Positions 26,226-34,006 of a stretch of DNA of 64,000 nt are shown here, in pieces; positions within the stretch are counted from its first letter, which is position 1, and each line of letters starts with the position of its first letter. The translations under genes and the position numbers were made by a program. This DNA is from BM003 sp963783695 (GTDB lineage: Bacteria; Pseudomonadota; Gammaproteobacteria; Steroidobacterales; BM003), in contig CAWAOM010000004.1 of the NCBI GenBank assembly GCA_963783695.1, positions 417,746 to 481,745 on the forward strand, written 5' to 3'. The notes beneath the pieces were generated by a model. That model was not told the DNA's origin. It saw only the letters and a list, made by a program, of their open reading frames with translations, and did no database searches.

Positions 26226-26249
26226 AACGGCCGCCTTAGCCCGGTTACG

Positions 26250-26392
26250 CGACGAATGCCGGATTCGCGCCGCCGTATTCGTTCGTTATCACTGTAGCCA
26301 AGCTCGTGGAGAATTTCATCGCTGTGCTTGCCGAGCCGCAGCGGCGCGGGGCGTCTGCCGGTTCGATTGCGCGAGAAATGCAATATATCCGA
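26250..26392 (-). pseudogene. CaiB/BaiF-type CoA-transferase, C-terminal remnant
   Basis: On the minus strand this stretch reads DILHFSRNRTGRRPAPLRL followed by GKHSDEILHELGYSDNERI. These are the typical last 50 residues of class III CoA-transferases (the RTP...PAPRLGEHTDEVLRELGYSDEEI region). No upstream part is found: the sequence on its 5' side (26393-26633) is not recognisable. It is therefore a truncated leftover. Such enzymes activate or de-activate organic acids as CoA thioesters. Confidence 0.75.
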
Positions 26393-26633
26393 GCAGGGTC
26401 GCGCGATAGGGACCGGCAGCGTAACGGCCGAAGGCGAGGATCCTGACGTTTGCGAGTTTCTGATTATTGGTTTCGGCGTGGCTTAATGCAGCTCTCCGGG
26501 TGGCGTAAATAAAACAGTCAGTGCTGTTTGAGTCTCACAGCGTTGGTTATGATCGGTAAGCGCTGAACGACCGTGAGGATCTGGCTTTCGCGCATCCGGT
26601 CACCGCGTCCGAGAAGAATAACGGGAGTATGCA
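26393..26633. other. Non-coding interval containing an operator-like site
   Basis: No gene is supported here. The interval separates the CoA-transferase remnant from the acyl-CoA dehydrogenase remnant and contains the palindromic motif copy B at 26512-26529. The only other notable feature is the ATG-proximal GGGAG at about 26622, the ribosome binding site of the next remnant. Confidence 0.6.
26512..26529. promoter_or_regulatory. Candidate operator, copy B of an 18-bp palindromic motif
   Basis: AAACAGTCAGTGCTGTTT matches 15 of 18 positions of the perfect copy at 33865. It lies about 100 bases upstream of the acyl-CoA dehydrogenase remnant start. Confidence 0.55.
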
Positions 26634-27003
26634 ATGGATTTCAGGCTCACACCGGAACAGCTTGAGCTTAAAAAGACTGCGCGGCGCTTTGCGCGCGACA
26701 ACATGATCATGCCGCCCGGCGAATTCCGCAAACTGATGGAGGCATTCGACCTCGAACGCTGCGGCAATGCCACCATGGTGCTGGCACAGGTGTCCGGCGT
26801 GACTGTTGATTCACTGTGCCGCGCGCGCTATCGCGGGCAATGCGGTCCGGAGGATGGGCGGCTATGGGTATTCGCGCGAGTGCCCGATGGAGTGACGCCT
26901 GTGCGACGCCAGGAGCTGGGGTGTTGCCGGTGGAGCGGTCGATATTCAGAAAGTGAATTTTGCGAGCGCGGTAGCGGGACTCCTCTTCGACCAGCGTCGT
27001 TAA
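26634..27003 (+). pseudogene. Acyl-CoA dehydrogenase, internally deleted remnant
   Basis: Starts like an acyl-CoA dehydrogenase (MDFRLTPEQLELKKTARRFA) and jumps directly to a segment normally found about 200 residues later (MPPGEFRKLMEAFDLERCG). A second deletion then joins it, in another frame, to the C-terminus: GGYGYSRECPME, a TGA at 26893-26895 where the family has Trp, RLCDARSWGVAGGAVDIQK and LLFDQRR with TAA at 27001. The gene has lost most of its FAD and substrate domains. The MFS gene begins four bases later. Confidence 0.85.
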
Positions 27004-27006
27004 CGC

Positions 27007-28227
27007 ATGCATAGTCGCCGTTCCAATCTATCACCGACGATCGCGGTATCAACGCTGCAGTTGCTTTTTCTCTCCGCATTGAGCCCGTTGTCGCTACACA
27101 TAATTATTCCGGCGCTACCTGCAATACAACAGACTTTCTCGGTTTCCGCCGCGAAAGTGCAGTCGCTGGTAGCGCTGAGTTCCGTGGGCATTGCCATTGC
27201 GGTGCTCATCTATGGCCCGCTCGCCGATCGCTTCGGCCGTAAGCCGGTACTTGTCGCTGCGGGTAGTCTGTTTGTAGTCGGGTCGGCGCTTGGTGCGCTG
27301 GCGCCCGCGATCGGGGCGGTAATCGGCGGGCGCGTGATGCAGGCTGTTGGCGGTGCCAGCGGCCTTGTTCTGGCACGCGCGATTTGCCGCGATATTTACC
27401 GCGAGGATAAGGCGAAACAATTCATTGCCTTTCTTATGCTTTCTACAGCAGCAACACCACTTGTCGCCCCTCTTATTGGTGGTCTTGTTACCGACAGGTT
27501 TGGCTGGCGCTGGTTGTTTGTCGTCTCCGGTGCATTCGGAGTAGTGCTCGTCGTGTCAGTGGTTACGCGTCTGCAAGAGACACTGCGCGAGCCACTGCCG
27601 TTGCCGGGATTGACCGGAATCTTCAGCCCGTTTGCGGCATTGCTGCGGGTGCCCTTGTTTCGCCGTTATACGCTTGCATTGGCGTTTGCCAGCGCCTTTT
27701 TCTTTGCTTTCATGAGCGCGGCACCGTTTCTTTATGTGCAGGCCCTCGACGGCAGCGCGGCCGGCTATGGCGCCTGGGCCGCAATGGTGCTCGGCTTCTT
27801 TATTGCGGGCGCGCTGCTGGTTGCCCAGAGTGGCGCGCGGTTAAGTAGCGTCAGCTTGATCGTAATCGGCTCGACATTCTACATCAGCGGTGCATTGCTT
27901 GCGGTGTGGTGCCTGGGCGGAGAATCCTGGGGCGCCACTGAACTGTTTGGCACGGCGTCGATAATGGCGTTTGGGGCGGGACTGGTGATATCGAGCGCCA
28001 TGGCTGGTGCGGTGAGCCTGGATCCGAAGCGGGCGGGCAGTGCGTCCGGTTTCTCGACGTTTGCCCAGTTCGCGTTTGGTGCGGTCGCTGTGACCACCCT
28101 GGGGTATTTTCCGGCGGATCAACCGGATGCACTGATTGTGATAACGCTGGTTTGCGCGGGCGGCTGCTTCGTTGCCGCCGCCAGCCTTGTTTTGGGCCGA
28201 CACAGTCGGCCGCGGTCAGGACAATGA
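27007..28227 (+). CDS. MFS transporter, Bcr/CflA drug-resistance type
   Basis: 406 residues with twelve hydrophobic segments. Motifs of the DHA1 Bcr/CflA group are visible: IIIPALPAIQQTF in the first segment, GPLADRFGRKPVL (motif A), the ARAICRDIY region and GGLVTDRFGWRW. Such pumps export small molecules by proton antiport. The frame is intact although it begins four bases after a wrecked acyl-CoA dehydrogenase and is followed by a wrecked VOC gene, so it may still be selected or simply not yet hit. Confidence 0.88.
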   Translation: MHSRRSNLSPTIAVSTLQLLFLSALSPLSLHIIIPALPAIQQTFSVSAAKVQSLVALSSVGIAIAVLIYGPLADRFGRKPVLVAAGSLFVVGSALGALAPAIGAVIGGRVMQAVGGASGLVLARAICRDIYREDKAKQFIAFLMLSTAATPLVAPLIGGLVTDRFGWRWLFVVSGAFGVVLVVSVVTRLQETLREPLPLPGLTGIFSPFAALLRVPLFRRYTLALAFASAFFFAFMSAAPFLYVQALDGSAAGYGAWAAMVLGFFIAGALLVAQSGARLSSVSLIVIGSTFYISGALLAVWCLGGESWGATELFGTASIMAFGAGLVISSAMAGAVSLDPKRAGSASGFSTFAQFAFGAVAVTTLGYFPADQPDALIVITLVCAGGCFVAAASLVLGRHSRPRSGQ

Positions 28228-28231
28228 TTTT

Positions 28232-28748
28232 ATGAGTAGTTTTTTTGCACCGATTTCTCAAAGCGGCTATGTCGTCGAAGACTGGGAGACGGCGGCGCGG
28301 CACTGAATCGACAAGCTCGGTGCCCGCCCTTTCTTCGTGCTGCGTAACGTCGTGTTTTCGCAGTGCTCCTGCGGCTGTGAAATGACCGATGCGGACTTTA
28401 CCGTCGCATTGGCGTTCTCCGGAGAGCATCAGATCGAACTGTTGCAACAGCACACCGCTTCACCCTCTATCTACACCGACTTTCTCGAACGTTCGTCTTA
28501 CGGACCGCAGCGTTTTCGGTGTGCCAACCACCGATATGGATCTCGCGCTCGGTCAGCATGAATTGTGGAACCGTCGTATCCATTGGCGCAACACCGCGGC
28601 CGGACAAAGACGCGGCGACGTTGAGATGGTGCTCACCGAGGGAATGATTTTCGCGTTGATCGAAGCGGATTCCGGCGGGTTCGACTCCTTCGCTCATAGG
28701 CGGCGTGCCGCTGCGGACTGGAACGGCAGCAAACCGATACGCGGCTGA
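28232..28748 (+). pseudogene. VOC (glyoxalase-fold) family protein, stop codon plus frameshift
   Basis: From ATG 28232 the frame reads MSSFFAPISQSGYVVEDW, then RH, a TGA (28304-28306) where relatives have Trp, then IDKLGARPFFVLRNV and EHQIELLQQHTASPSIYTD. Near 28515 the frame changes, and the rest continues as GVPTTDMDLAL, MIFALIEADSGGFDSF and AAADWNGSKPIR up to the stop at 28748. These are the conserved pieces of a VOC protein seen in catabolic clusters of actinobacteria and marine proteobacteria. Two separate lesions make loss of function likely. Confidence 0.83.
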
Positions 28749-28793
28749 TCGGGCGCGGATCCGCGCGATCAGTACACGGCGGGCATTTTTGCT

Positions 28794-29129
28794 TCAGTCC
28801 GGCGCCGCCTCAGCGTTCAGCGCCACCTCGATCCGGCCGTCGACGATTCGCAGCGGGTAGGTTTGGATGGGTTTGAACGCGGGCCGCCCCTTGACGCTGC
28901 CGTCACGGACATCGAACGATGCTCCATGCAACGGGCAGATCAGCCGATAGGCGCGTTGGCGCCCGCCCTCAAGCGGTGCCATCGCGTGAGAACAGAGATT
29001 TTCCACCGCGAAAAACTCGTCTTTTGAATGACAAACAAGAATATCGTGATCCTCCACGATATACGCCTTGTTCTTGCCCACGGCGACGTCCTCGGTCATA
29101 GCGACAAAATGAAAGTGCGTTTCGGTCAC
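28794..29129 (-). CDS. Rieske [2Fe-2S] ferredoxin
   Basis: 111 residues. A single Rieske domain carries the cluster motifs NLCSHAMAPL and CPLHGASFD (Cys-x-His and Cys-x2-His). The size fits the ferredoxin component of a multicomponent ring-hydroxylating oxygenase, which passes electrons to the oxygenase alpha subunit. The only oxygenase visible nearby is the truncated one at 22298-22543, so its original partner in this cluster appears lost. The reading frame is intact. Confidence 0.88.
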   Translation of the reverse strand: MTETHFHFVAMTEDVAVGKNKAYIVEDHDILVCHSKDEFFAVENLCSHAMAPLEGGRQRAYRLICPLHGASFDVRDGSVKGRPAFKPIQTYPLRIVDGRIEVALNAEAAPD

Positions 29130-29197
29130 TCTGGTATTCCTGCGCTGTTGCGGACACCGGCTTTGAGCCTCGATGTTAGTACTCGATAGACCAAAAA

Positions 29198-29215
29198 AAA
29201 CAGATCTGACTGGCT
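29198..29215. promoter_or_regulatory. Candidate operator, copy C of the palindromic motif (degenerate)
   Basis: AAACAGATCTGACTGGCT matches 13 of 18 positions of the perfect copy and keeps the TGACTG half. It is preceded by a run of A residues and lies about 70 bases upstream of the Rieske ferredoxin start. Confidence 0.35.
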
Positions 29216-29274
29216 TTTTCGGCTGGCCGGGTTCTATGGTCCGGCCCGGGAATAGCGCGATATTGGCCCGCTCG

Positions 29275-29321
29275 ATGAGCCTTCTACCGCGCTAAAATAT
29301 GAGCCTTCTACCCGCTAAAAT
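29275..29321 (+). repeat. Short imperfect tandem duplication
   Basis: A 24-base unit at 29275-29298 (beginning ATGAGCCTTCTACC and ending GCTAAAAT) is repeated immediately at 29299-29321 with a single base missing. It is just upstream of the first ABM remnant and may be a slippage product. Confidence 0.8.
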
Positions 29322-29340
29322 AAATGAACAGGAGCGGGTT

Positions 29341-29625
29341 GTGGCGAAAATCACGTTTTTGGCGCGCATGACCATAATATCGGGCACGAAAGCAGAATTC
29401 GAACGCCTGGCGCACGAACACCAAGAGGAAGTCAACGCGAATAAACAAGCACGCACCATTTCGAATTCTTAAGGTATCTCGAAGAGCGCGGCTACGTGGT
29501 TGTCGAATCGATCGACGACGCGGCGGCCGATGATGTCCACATGACGTCACCCTATCTCCAGGAAATCGCGCTGCCGCTGCTGGTGTGTCTCGAGGACGAG
29601 CCGCCGCACGTGCGTGAATGGCGTT
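29341..29625 (+). pseudogene. ABM-domain (putative quinol monooxygenase) protein, frameshifted
   Basis: A GTG after GGAGCGGG starts VAKITFLARMTIISGTKAEFERLAHEH in pieces typical of the antibiotic-biosynthesis-monooxygenase fold N-terminus; this frame ends at a TAA at 29470-29472. A one-base frame change near 29455 restores the rest: FEFLRYLEERGYVVVESID and HMTSPYLQEIALPLL. Both halves fit one roughly 95-residue ABM protein. Family members are small dimeric cofactor-free monooxygenases or accessory proteins. Confidence 0.78.
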
Positions 29626-29649
29626 TCGTTCGACGCAGACTGAAAGACC

Positions 29650-29990
29650 ATGTTCTGCGGCCGTGTCAAGGACATTCTGAAAGTCGGCGGCGAGAATGTC
29701 GTTGCCGCCGAAATAGAATCGAATTTCACGCGCCACTCCGCGGTCTAGGCGGCACGGGTAATCGGCATTCCGGACTTGCGCCCGCAAGGAATTCCGGCCG
29801 CATCCATCGGGATCCATGCCGGCAGTGACGTCCCGGAGCAAGAGTTCGTTGATTCTTGTCGTGGCGAAATAGCGAGTTTCAATATCCCGCGGCAAATCCG
29901 GTTCGTCACAGATTGGCTGATGTCAACCAGCAAGATTCACAAGTTCCGGTTGCGCGGTCGCTTGCCGGAAGAACTCGGTAGCCAGCGTGC
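29650..29990 (+). pseudogene. Acyl-CoA synthetase (AMP-binding), C-terminal remnant
   Basis: The frame from 29650 reads FCGRVKDILKVGGENVVAAE (hinge and C-terminal subdomain of the ANL superfamily), a TAG at 29746-29748 just after HSAV, then AARVIGIPDLRPQGIPAAS, ASFNIPRQIRFV and STSKIHKFRLRGRL. The lysine of TSKIHK is the adenylation lysine position. The whole N-terminal domain (about 400 residues) is missing, so this is a truncated and interrupted remnant. Confidence 0.85.
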
Positions 29991-30051
29991 CTGCCACGCT
30001 TTTTCGCGATCTCCCGCACAGACTGTTGCACTGGTAACTCAGGAGCCCGAT

Positions 30052-30330
30052 TTGACAGTAGCATTTGTCGCAAAACTGATCGCAAAAAGATTTGAAGCAC
30101 TGCAGAAAAAGTTGTCCATCCTGACTCAGGATCACGAGGCGGATACCATGGCCGACGATTTTCTGCGCTAACGCGATGAGCCGAATACCTATTTCGTCTA
30201 CTCGCGATTCCGCGATGAAGCCGCGTTTGAGACGCATCAGCAGAGCGCATTCCCCGATGACCTGGTGCCGCCATTCCTGGAGGCACTGGCCGAGGAAATG
30301 GACCTGCAATTCTTCGATCTGATCGAGTAG
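30052..30330 (+). pseudogene. Second ABM-domain protein, single in-frame stop
   Basis: From a TTG at 30052 one continuous 93-codon frame gives VAFVAKLIAKRFEALQKKL, DHEADTMADDFLR, a TAA at 30169-30171, then RDEPNTYFVYSRFRDEAAF and LAEEMDLQFFDLIE before TAG. The family has no residue gap here, so the TAA replaces one codon. It is otherwise full length and well conserved, the least damaged remnant of the region; a sequencing error or readthrough cannot be excluded. Confidence 0.78.
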
Positions 30331-30407
30331 TTTGACGGGAGCACGGCCGGCATCGTCCAGACTGGTGTAGGATTCTTCTGCAGCGGGGCCAGCAAGAACG
30401 AATATCC

Positions 30408-32273
30408 GTGATAGCCGACAGGATCAATTTCAGACACCGATGCAGGTTTCCAGTCACTTGCGGATTTTTGGTGGCCCTCTTTGTTGCTGCCAGTGGCGCG
30501 GCGCAGGCGCAGGATTTCCAGGTCGGGAACCTTCAGGGCATCTTCGATGTGACTGTTTCGTACGGACTCGGAATTCGTGTCGAAGACACCGACAAGAGCC
30601 TGGTCGCGGCGGCCAACGGCGGCGACGGGGTGCGTGTCAATAACGATGACGGTAATCTGAACTACGGCACCGGAATTTTTTCCAACGCGCTTCGCGGTAA
30701 CGCCGAGTTGACGATGTTGTGGGGCGGGATCGGATTTTATGCGCGCGGTGCCGCCGGTTACGATTACGAAACCGAGAACCAGTCGCGCGAGAGAACCGAC
30801 CTGTCGTCGAGCGGGCGTAATCTGCTCGGTTCCGATGCCGATTTACTCGATCACTACATCAGCGGCAATTTCCGAGTTGCCGACATACCGGTGCATTTCC
30901 GGCTTGGCGACCAGGTCGTCAACTGGGGTGAGACGAATTTTGTCCGCGATGGCATCGATGTGATCAATCCGGTAAACATTACGGCCGCGCTGCAACCGGC
31001 GAGCCGGGCGATCGATTTGTTGACGCCGCAGGGCATGCTGTGGGTCGCTGCCACGCTGACCGAGACTTTCGCATTCGAGAGTTTCTACCAGTACGAATGG
31101 GAGCCTCTCACGCTGCCACCGGTCGGAAGTTATTTTTCTACCAACGACCTGATCGGCGGTGACGGTGTGAATCGGGCGATGTTGACCGGTGGGCAATACT
31201 CGGACCTCGGCACGGATCTCGACGACGCGTTCAGGCTGCCGGCCGGAACGCTCGGTTTCGACGACGATTTCTTCCAGATTCCGGGGCGTTTCGTCGACGA
31301 ACCCGACGACGGCGGCCAATACGGCGTCAGCCTGATCGCCCGCTTCTTTGACGGGTTGGCGACCAAAATCGGCGTGCATTACATTCGCTATCACAGCCGG
31401 TTGCCGGTCATCAGCGGTTTGACCGCAAGCCAGGCCGCCATCGACCAGACCTCCGGCGCCAGCGTGGCAGACATTGCCGGTGACCTCGAGCCGATCTATC
31501 TGGGCACCGGGCTTACTCCGGACGAGGCAGCCGCCGAGGCGCGCACGACGGCCGAGCAATTGACGCTGAGTAATTACGATAATGCAGCCGGTTATTTCGC
31601 CGAGTATCCGGAAGACATCGATATGTTCGGCCTGTCGTTCAGTTTTTCCACGATCCGCACCGGTACACTGTTTGCCGGAGAATTATCCCGGCACAAGGAT
31701 TTTCCATTTCAGATTGCGACCGGCCAGGTCCTGACCGCGACCCGCTCCCCGGTGCAATACGATTCGGACATCGGCAATACACCATTGGGCGATTTCGGTG
31801 CGAACGAGGTTGTCAGCGGTGTTCTCGAGCGTGACCGTACCCAGTTGACGATGAGCGTGACCCAGTTGCTTGGCCCCCGCCTGGGTTCGGACCAGTTGCT
31901 GATCGCGGCGGATGCGGCTTTCGTCAATGTGGACGATGTCAGCGGAAACGGTGGTGTCGCGCTGCAGGCAATCAAGTCACCGACCGACAACTCCTGGGGC
32001 TACCGGCTGTCACTGGTGTCTATTTACAGCAGCGTATTCGGTGCACTGAATGTCTCGCCGCGCATCGTATTTGTGCACGATGTCAGCGGCACCACGCCGG
32101 CGCCGCTGTCGACGTTTCTGGAGGGACGCAAGCTGGTGCAACTCGGGGTGTCCGCCGACTTTATCGATCGCTGGAGCACGGACCTCAGTTTCACCGGGTT
32201 TTTCGGCGCCGGCAACGCCAATTTGCTGTCGGATCGCGATTTCATCCGATGGCGGCTTACCTACTCCTTCTGA
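30408..32273 (+). CDS. DUF1302 family outer-membrane protein
   Basis: 621 residues, GTG start. A signal peptide is visible (CGFLVALFVAASGAAQAQ), followed by a beta-rich sequence with LGDQVVNWGETNF, the best-known DUF1302 signature, and a C-terminal aromatic residue (RWRLTYSF) as in outer-membrane barrels. DUF1302 proteins occur beside DUF1329 genes in hydrophobic-compound catabolic clusters of Pseudomonas and relatives and are thought to act in transport across the outer membrane. Frame intact, and it overlaps the next gene's start by one base. Confidence 0.85.
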   Translation: MIADRINFRHRCRFPVTCGFLVALFVAASGAAQAQDFQVGNLQGIFDVTVSYGLGIRVEDTDKSLVAAANGGDGVRVNNDDGNLNYGTGIFSNALRGNAELTMLWGGIGFYARGAAGYDYETENQSRERTDLSSSGRNLLGSDADLLDHYISGNFRVADIPVHFRLGDQVVNWGETNFVRDGIDVINPVNITAALQPASRAIDLLTPQGMLWVAATLTETFAFESFYQYEWEPLTLPPVGSYFSTNDLIGGDGVNRAMLTGGQYSDLGTDLDDAFRLPAGTLGFDDDFFQIPGRFVDEPDDGGQYGVSLIARFFDGLATKIGVHYIRYHSRLPVISGLTASQAAIDQTSGASVADIAGDLEPIYLGTGLTPDEAAAEARTTAEQLTLSNYDNAAGYFAEYPEDIDMFGLSFSFSTIRTGTLFAGELSRHKDFPFQIATGQVLTATRSPVQYDSDIGNTPLGDFGANEVVSGVLERDRTQLTMSVTQLLGPRLGSDQLLIAADAAFVNVDDVSGNGGVALQAIKSPTDNSWGYRLSLVSIYSSVFGALNVSPRIVFVHDVSGTTPAPLSTFLEGRKLVQLGVSADFIDRWSTDLSFTGFFGAGNANLLSDRDFIRWRLTYSF

Positions 32274-33652
32274 TGCGGATTCCGATGTACAGGAACGTGT
32301 CTCTCGGGTTCTGCGTATCCCTGCTTACCTTGGTGTGGCCCGCCGGGGCGGAGGTGTCGGCGGCGGAGGCGGCGCGCCTCGGTGGCGACGAACTGACACC
32401 ACTCGGCGCCGAGCGTGCCGGCAACGCGCAAGGAACGATCCCGCCATGGACCGGCGGGATTACCGAGATACCGGCCGGTTACGTTCCGGGCCGCCATCAC
32501 GTCGATCCGTTCGCGGACGATCCGGTACTGTATTCGATCGATGCCGCAAACCTGGCCGAGCATGCCGATAAATTGACCGATGGTCAGAAGGCACTGCTTG
32601 CCGCCTATCCGGATACGCTGCGTTTCAATGTCTACCCGACCCGGCGCAGCGCGTCGTATCCGCAGTGGGTGTACGAGGCGATCCGTGAGAACGCGACGAG
32701 TGCGACACTGCTCACGGAGGGCAAGGGCGGCGTCGAGGGAGCTCATATCAGTTCGCCGTTCCCGTTGCCAAAGTCGGCGGAGGAGGTGATCTGGAACCAC
32801 AATCTGCGTTGGCGCGGAATACGGGTCAAGCGCCGCGAAGGCAGCGCGGCCGTTACCCGCATGGGCAGGTACGAGGTCGCCAGGCAACTGCAGGATTTCG
32901 CCTATCCGTATGGGTCGCCCCGCGTAAGCGAGGTGGCCACAAAGTTTGACAACGTGCTGCTCGCGGTCAAGACCAAGACCTATGCTCCGGCGTTGCGCGC
33001 CGGTGAGGGTGTGCTGGTGATCGAGACGATCAATCAGACGCGTGACCCGCGCAAGTCATGGCAGTATGCGCGCTCATTGCGCCGTATCATCCGGCTGCCG
33101 TATTTCGGTTATGAGGTTCCGGCGTCAGGCCAGGACGGGCTGCGTACGGTCGACGATTTCGAGCTTTACAATGGCCCGCCCGACCGCTACGAATGGACCT
33201 TGCACGGCAAACGCGAGGTGCTGATCCCGTACAACGCCTATCGCCTGCACAGCGACGATGCGACGCCGGACCAGATAATTCAGCGCAAACATGTAAACCC
33301 GGATCTGCTCCGCTATGAACTGCATCGAGTCTGGGTCGTCGAGGGGCGGCTAAAAGACGGTGCCCGGCACGTTTATTCGCGGCGCTTGTTTTATGTCGAC
33401 GAGGACAGCTGGCAGATCGCGATCAGCGAGGCGTATGACAAAGACGGGAAGTTCTGGCGTGTCATGGAGGCACATGCCGTCAATTACTATGACGTGCCGG
33501 TGTTATGGGCCACTGCCTATGTCTATTACGACCTGCAGCAGGAGCGTTACCTGATCAACGGCCTGGACAACGGGCTGGCGGCCTACGAATTTTCGGATAG
33601 TGCGGACCCGCGCGAGTTCAGCCCCAACGCGTTGAGCTATTACATTCGCTAG
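32273..33652 (+). CDS. DUF1329 family exported protein
   Basis: About 459 residues. The ATG at 32273 shares its A with the TGA stop of the DUF1302 gene (TGATG), so translation is probably coupled; an ATG at 32285 is an alternative. A signal peptide is visible (LGFCVSLLTLVWPAGA). LGGDELTPLGAERAGN, GTIPPWTGG, the FPLPKSAEEVIWNHNLRWRG segment and the late WQIAISEAYDKDG stretch identify DUF1329, a LolA/LolB-like fold protein. The DUF1302-DUF1329 pair is conserved as a unit; lipid or hydrophobic substrate handling in the envelope is inferred. Confidence 0.88.
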   Translation: MRIPMYRNVSLGFCVSLLTLVWPAGAEVSAAEAARLGGDELTPLGAERAGNAQGTIPPWTGGITEIPAGYVPGRHHVDPFADDPVLYSIDAANLAEHADKLTDGQKALLAAYPDTLRFNVYPTRRSASYPQWVYEAIRENATSATLLTEGKGGVEGAHISSPFPLPKSAEEVIWNHNLRWRGIRVKRREGSAAVTRMGRYEVARQLQDFAYPYGSPRVSEVATKFDNVLLAVKTKTYAPALRAGEGVLVIETINQTRDPRKSWQYARSLRRIIRLPYFGYEVPASGQDGLRTVDDFELYNGPPDRYEWTLHGKREVLIPYNAYRLHSDDATPDQIIQRKHVNPDLLRYELHRVWVVEGRLKDGARHVYSRRLFYVDEDSWQIAISEAYDKDGKFWRVMEAHAVNYYDVPVLWATAYVYYDLQQERYLINGLDNGLAAYEFSDSADPREFSPNALSYYIR

Positions 33653-34006
33653 AATCGTTCGCGGCGGCAACCGGGCGCAATCCGGCCAGCGCCGCACCGG
33701 CGATCGCCGGTGCCGCCGGCGACGTATTCTCCGGGGATGATCGCATTCGGATTCCCTGAATGCCTCCGTTTGCAGTCTGGCGATGCAAGAGAAACTTATC
33801 TGCATCGTTAGCGGAGCGAGGCGTTCTCGTCGGCAGTCGCTATACAAACTCGACCATAGAATATAAACAGTCATGACTGTTTTTTTATATCAATCCAGGC
33901 AACGGTCTGGCTTGATCAGCGGACGCTGTGCCAATACCATGCCGCGATTGCAGTGGCCGATCAGGGCGGCCGACCCAGCAGACTTGCCCACGGAGTGAAT
34001 GCAGAC
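33653..34006. other. Intergenic region with two palindromes
   Basis: No coding sequence is supported. Just after the DUF1329 stop lies a perfect 20-base palindrome (GCACCGGCGATCGCCGGTGC, 33694-33713) with no T-run, perhaps a transcript-end hairpin. Further on is the perfect operator-like palindrome at 33865-33882 in an AT-rich context upstream of the ferredoxin gene. Confidence 0.6.
33865..33882. promoter_or_regulatory. Candidate operator, copy D: perfect 18-bp palindrome
   Basis: AAACAGTCATGACTGTTT is its own reverse complement. It is flanked by ATAT on the left and a seven-T run then ATAT on the right. It lies about 125 bases upstream of the ferredoxin start. Size, symmetry and recurrence fit a TetR-family operator. 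Confidence 0.65.

Noticed and set aside
26893..28306. TGA codons at Trp positions in two remnants, suggesting UGA recoded as Trp
   Set aside because: Other remnants carry TAA and TAG stops and frameshifts, and many intact genes in the window end with TGA, so a recoded genetic code is not supported.
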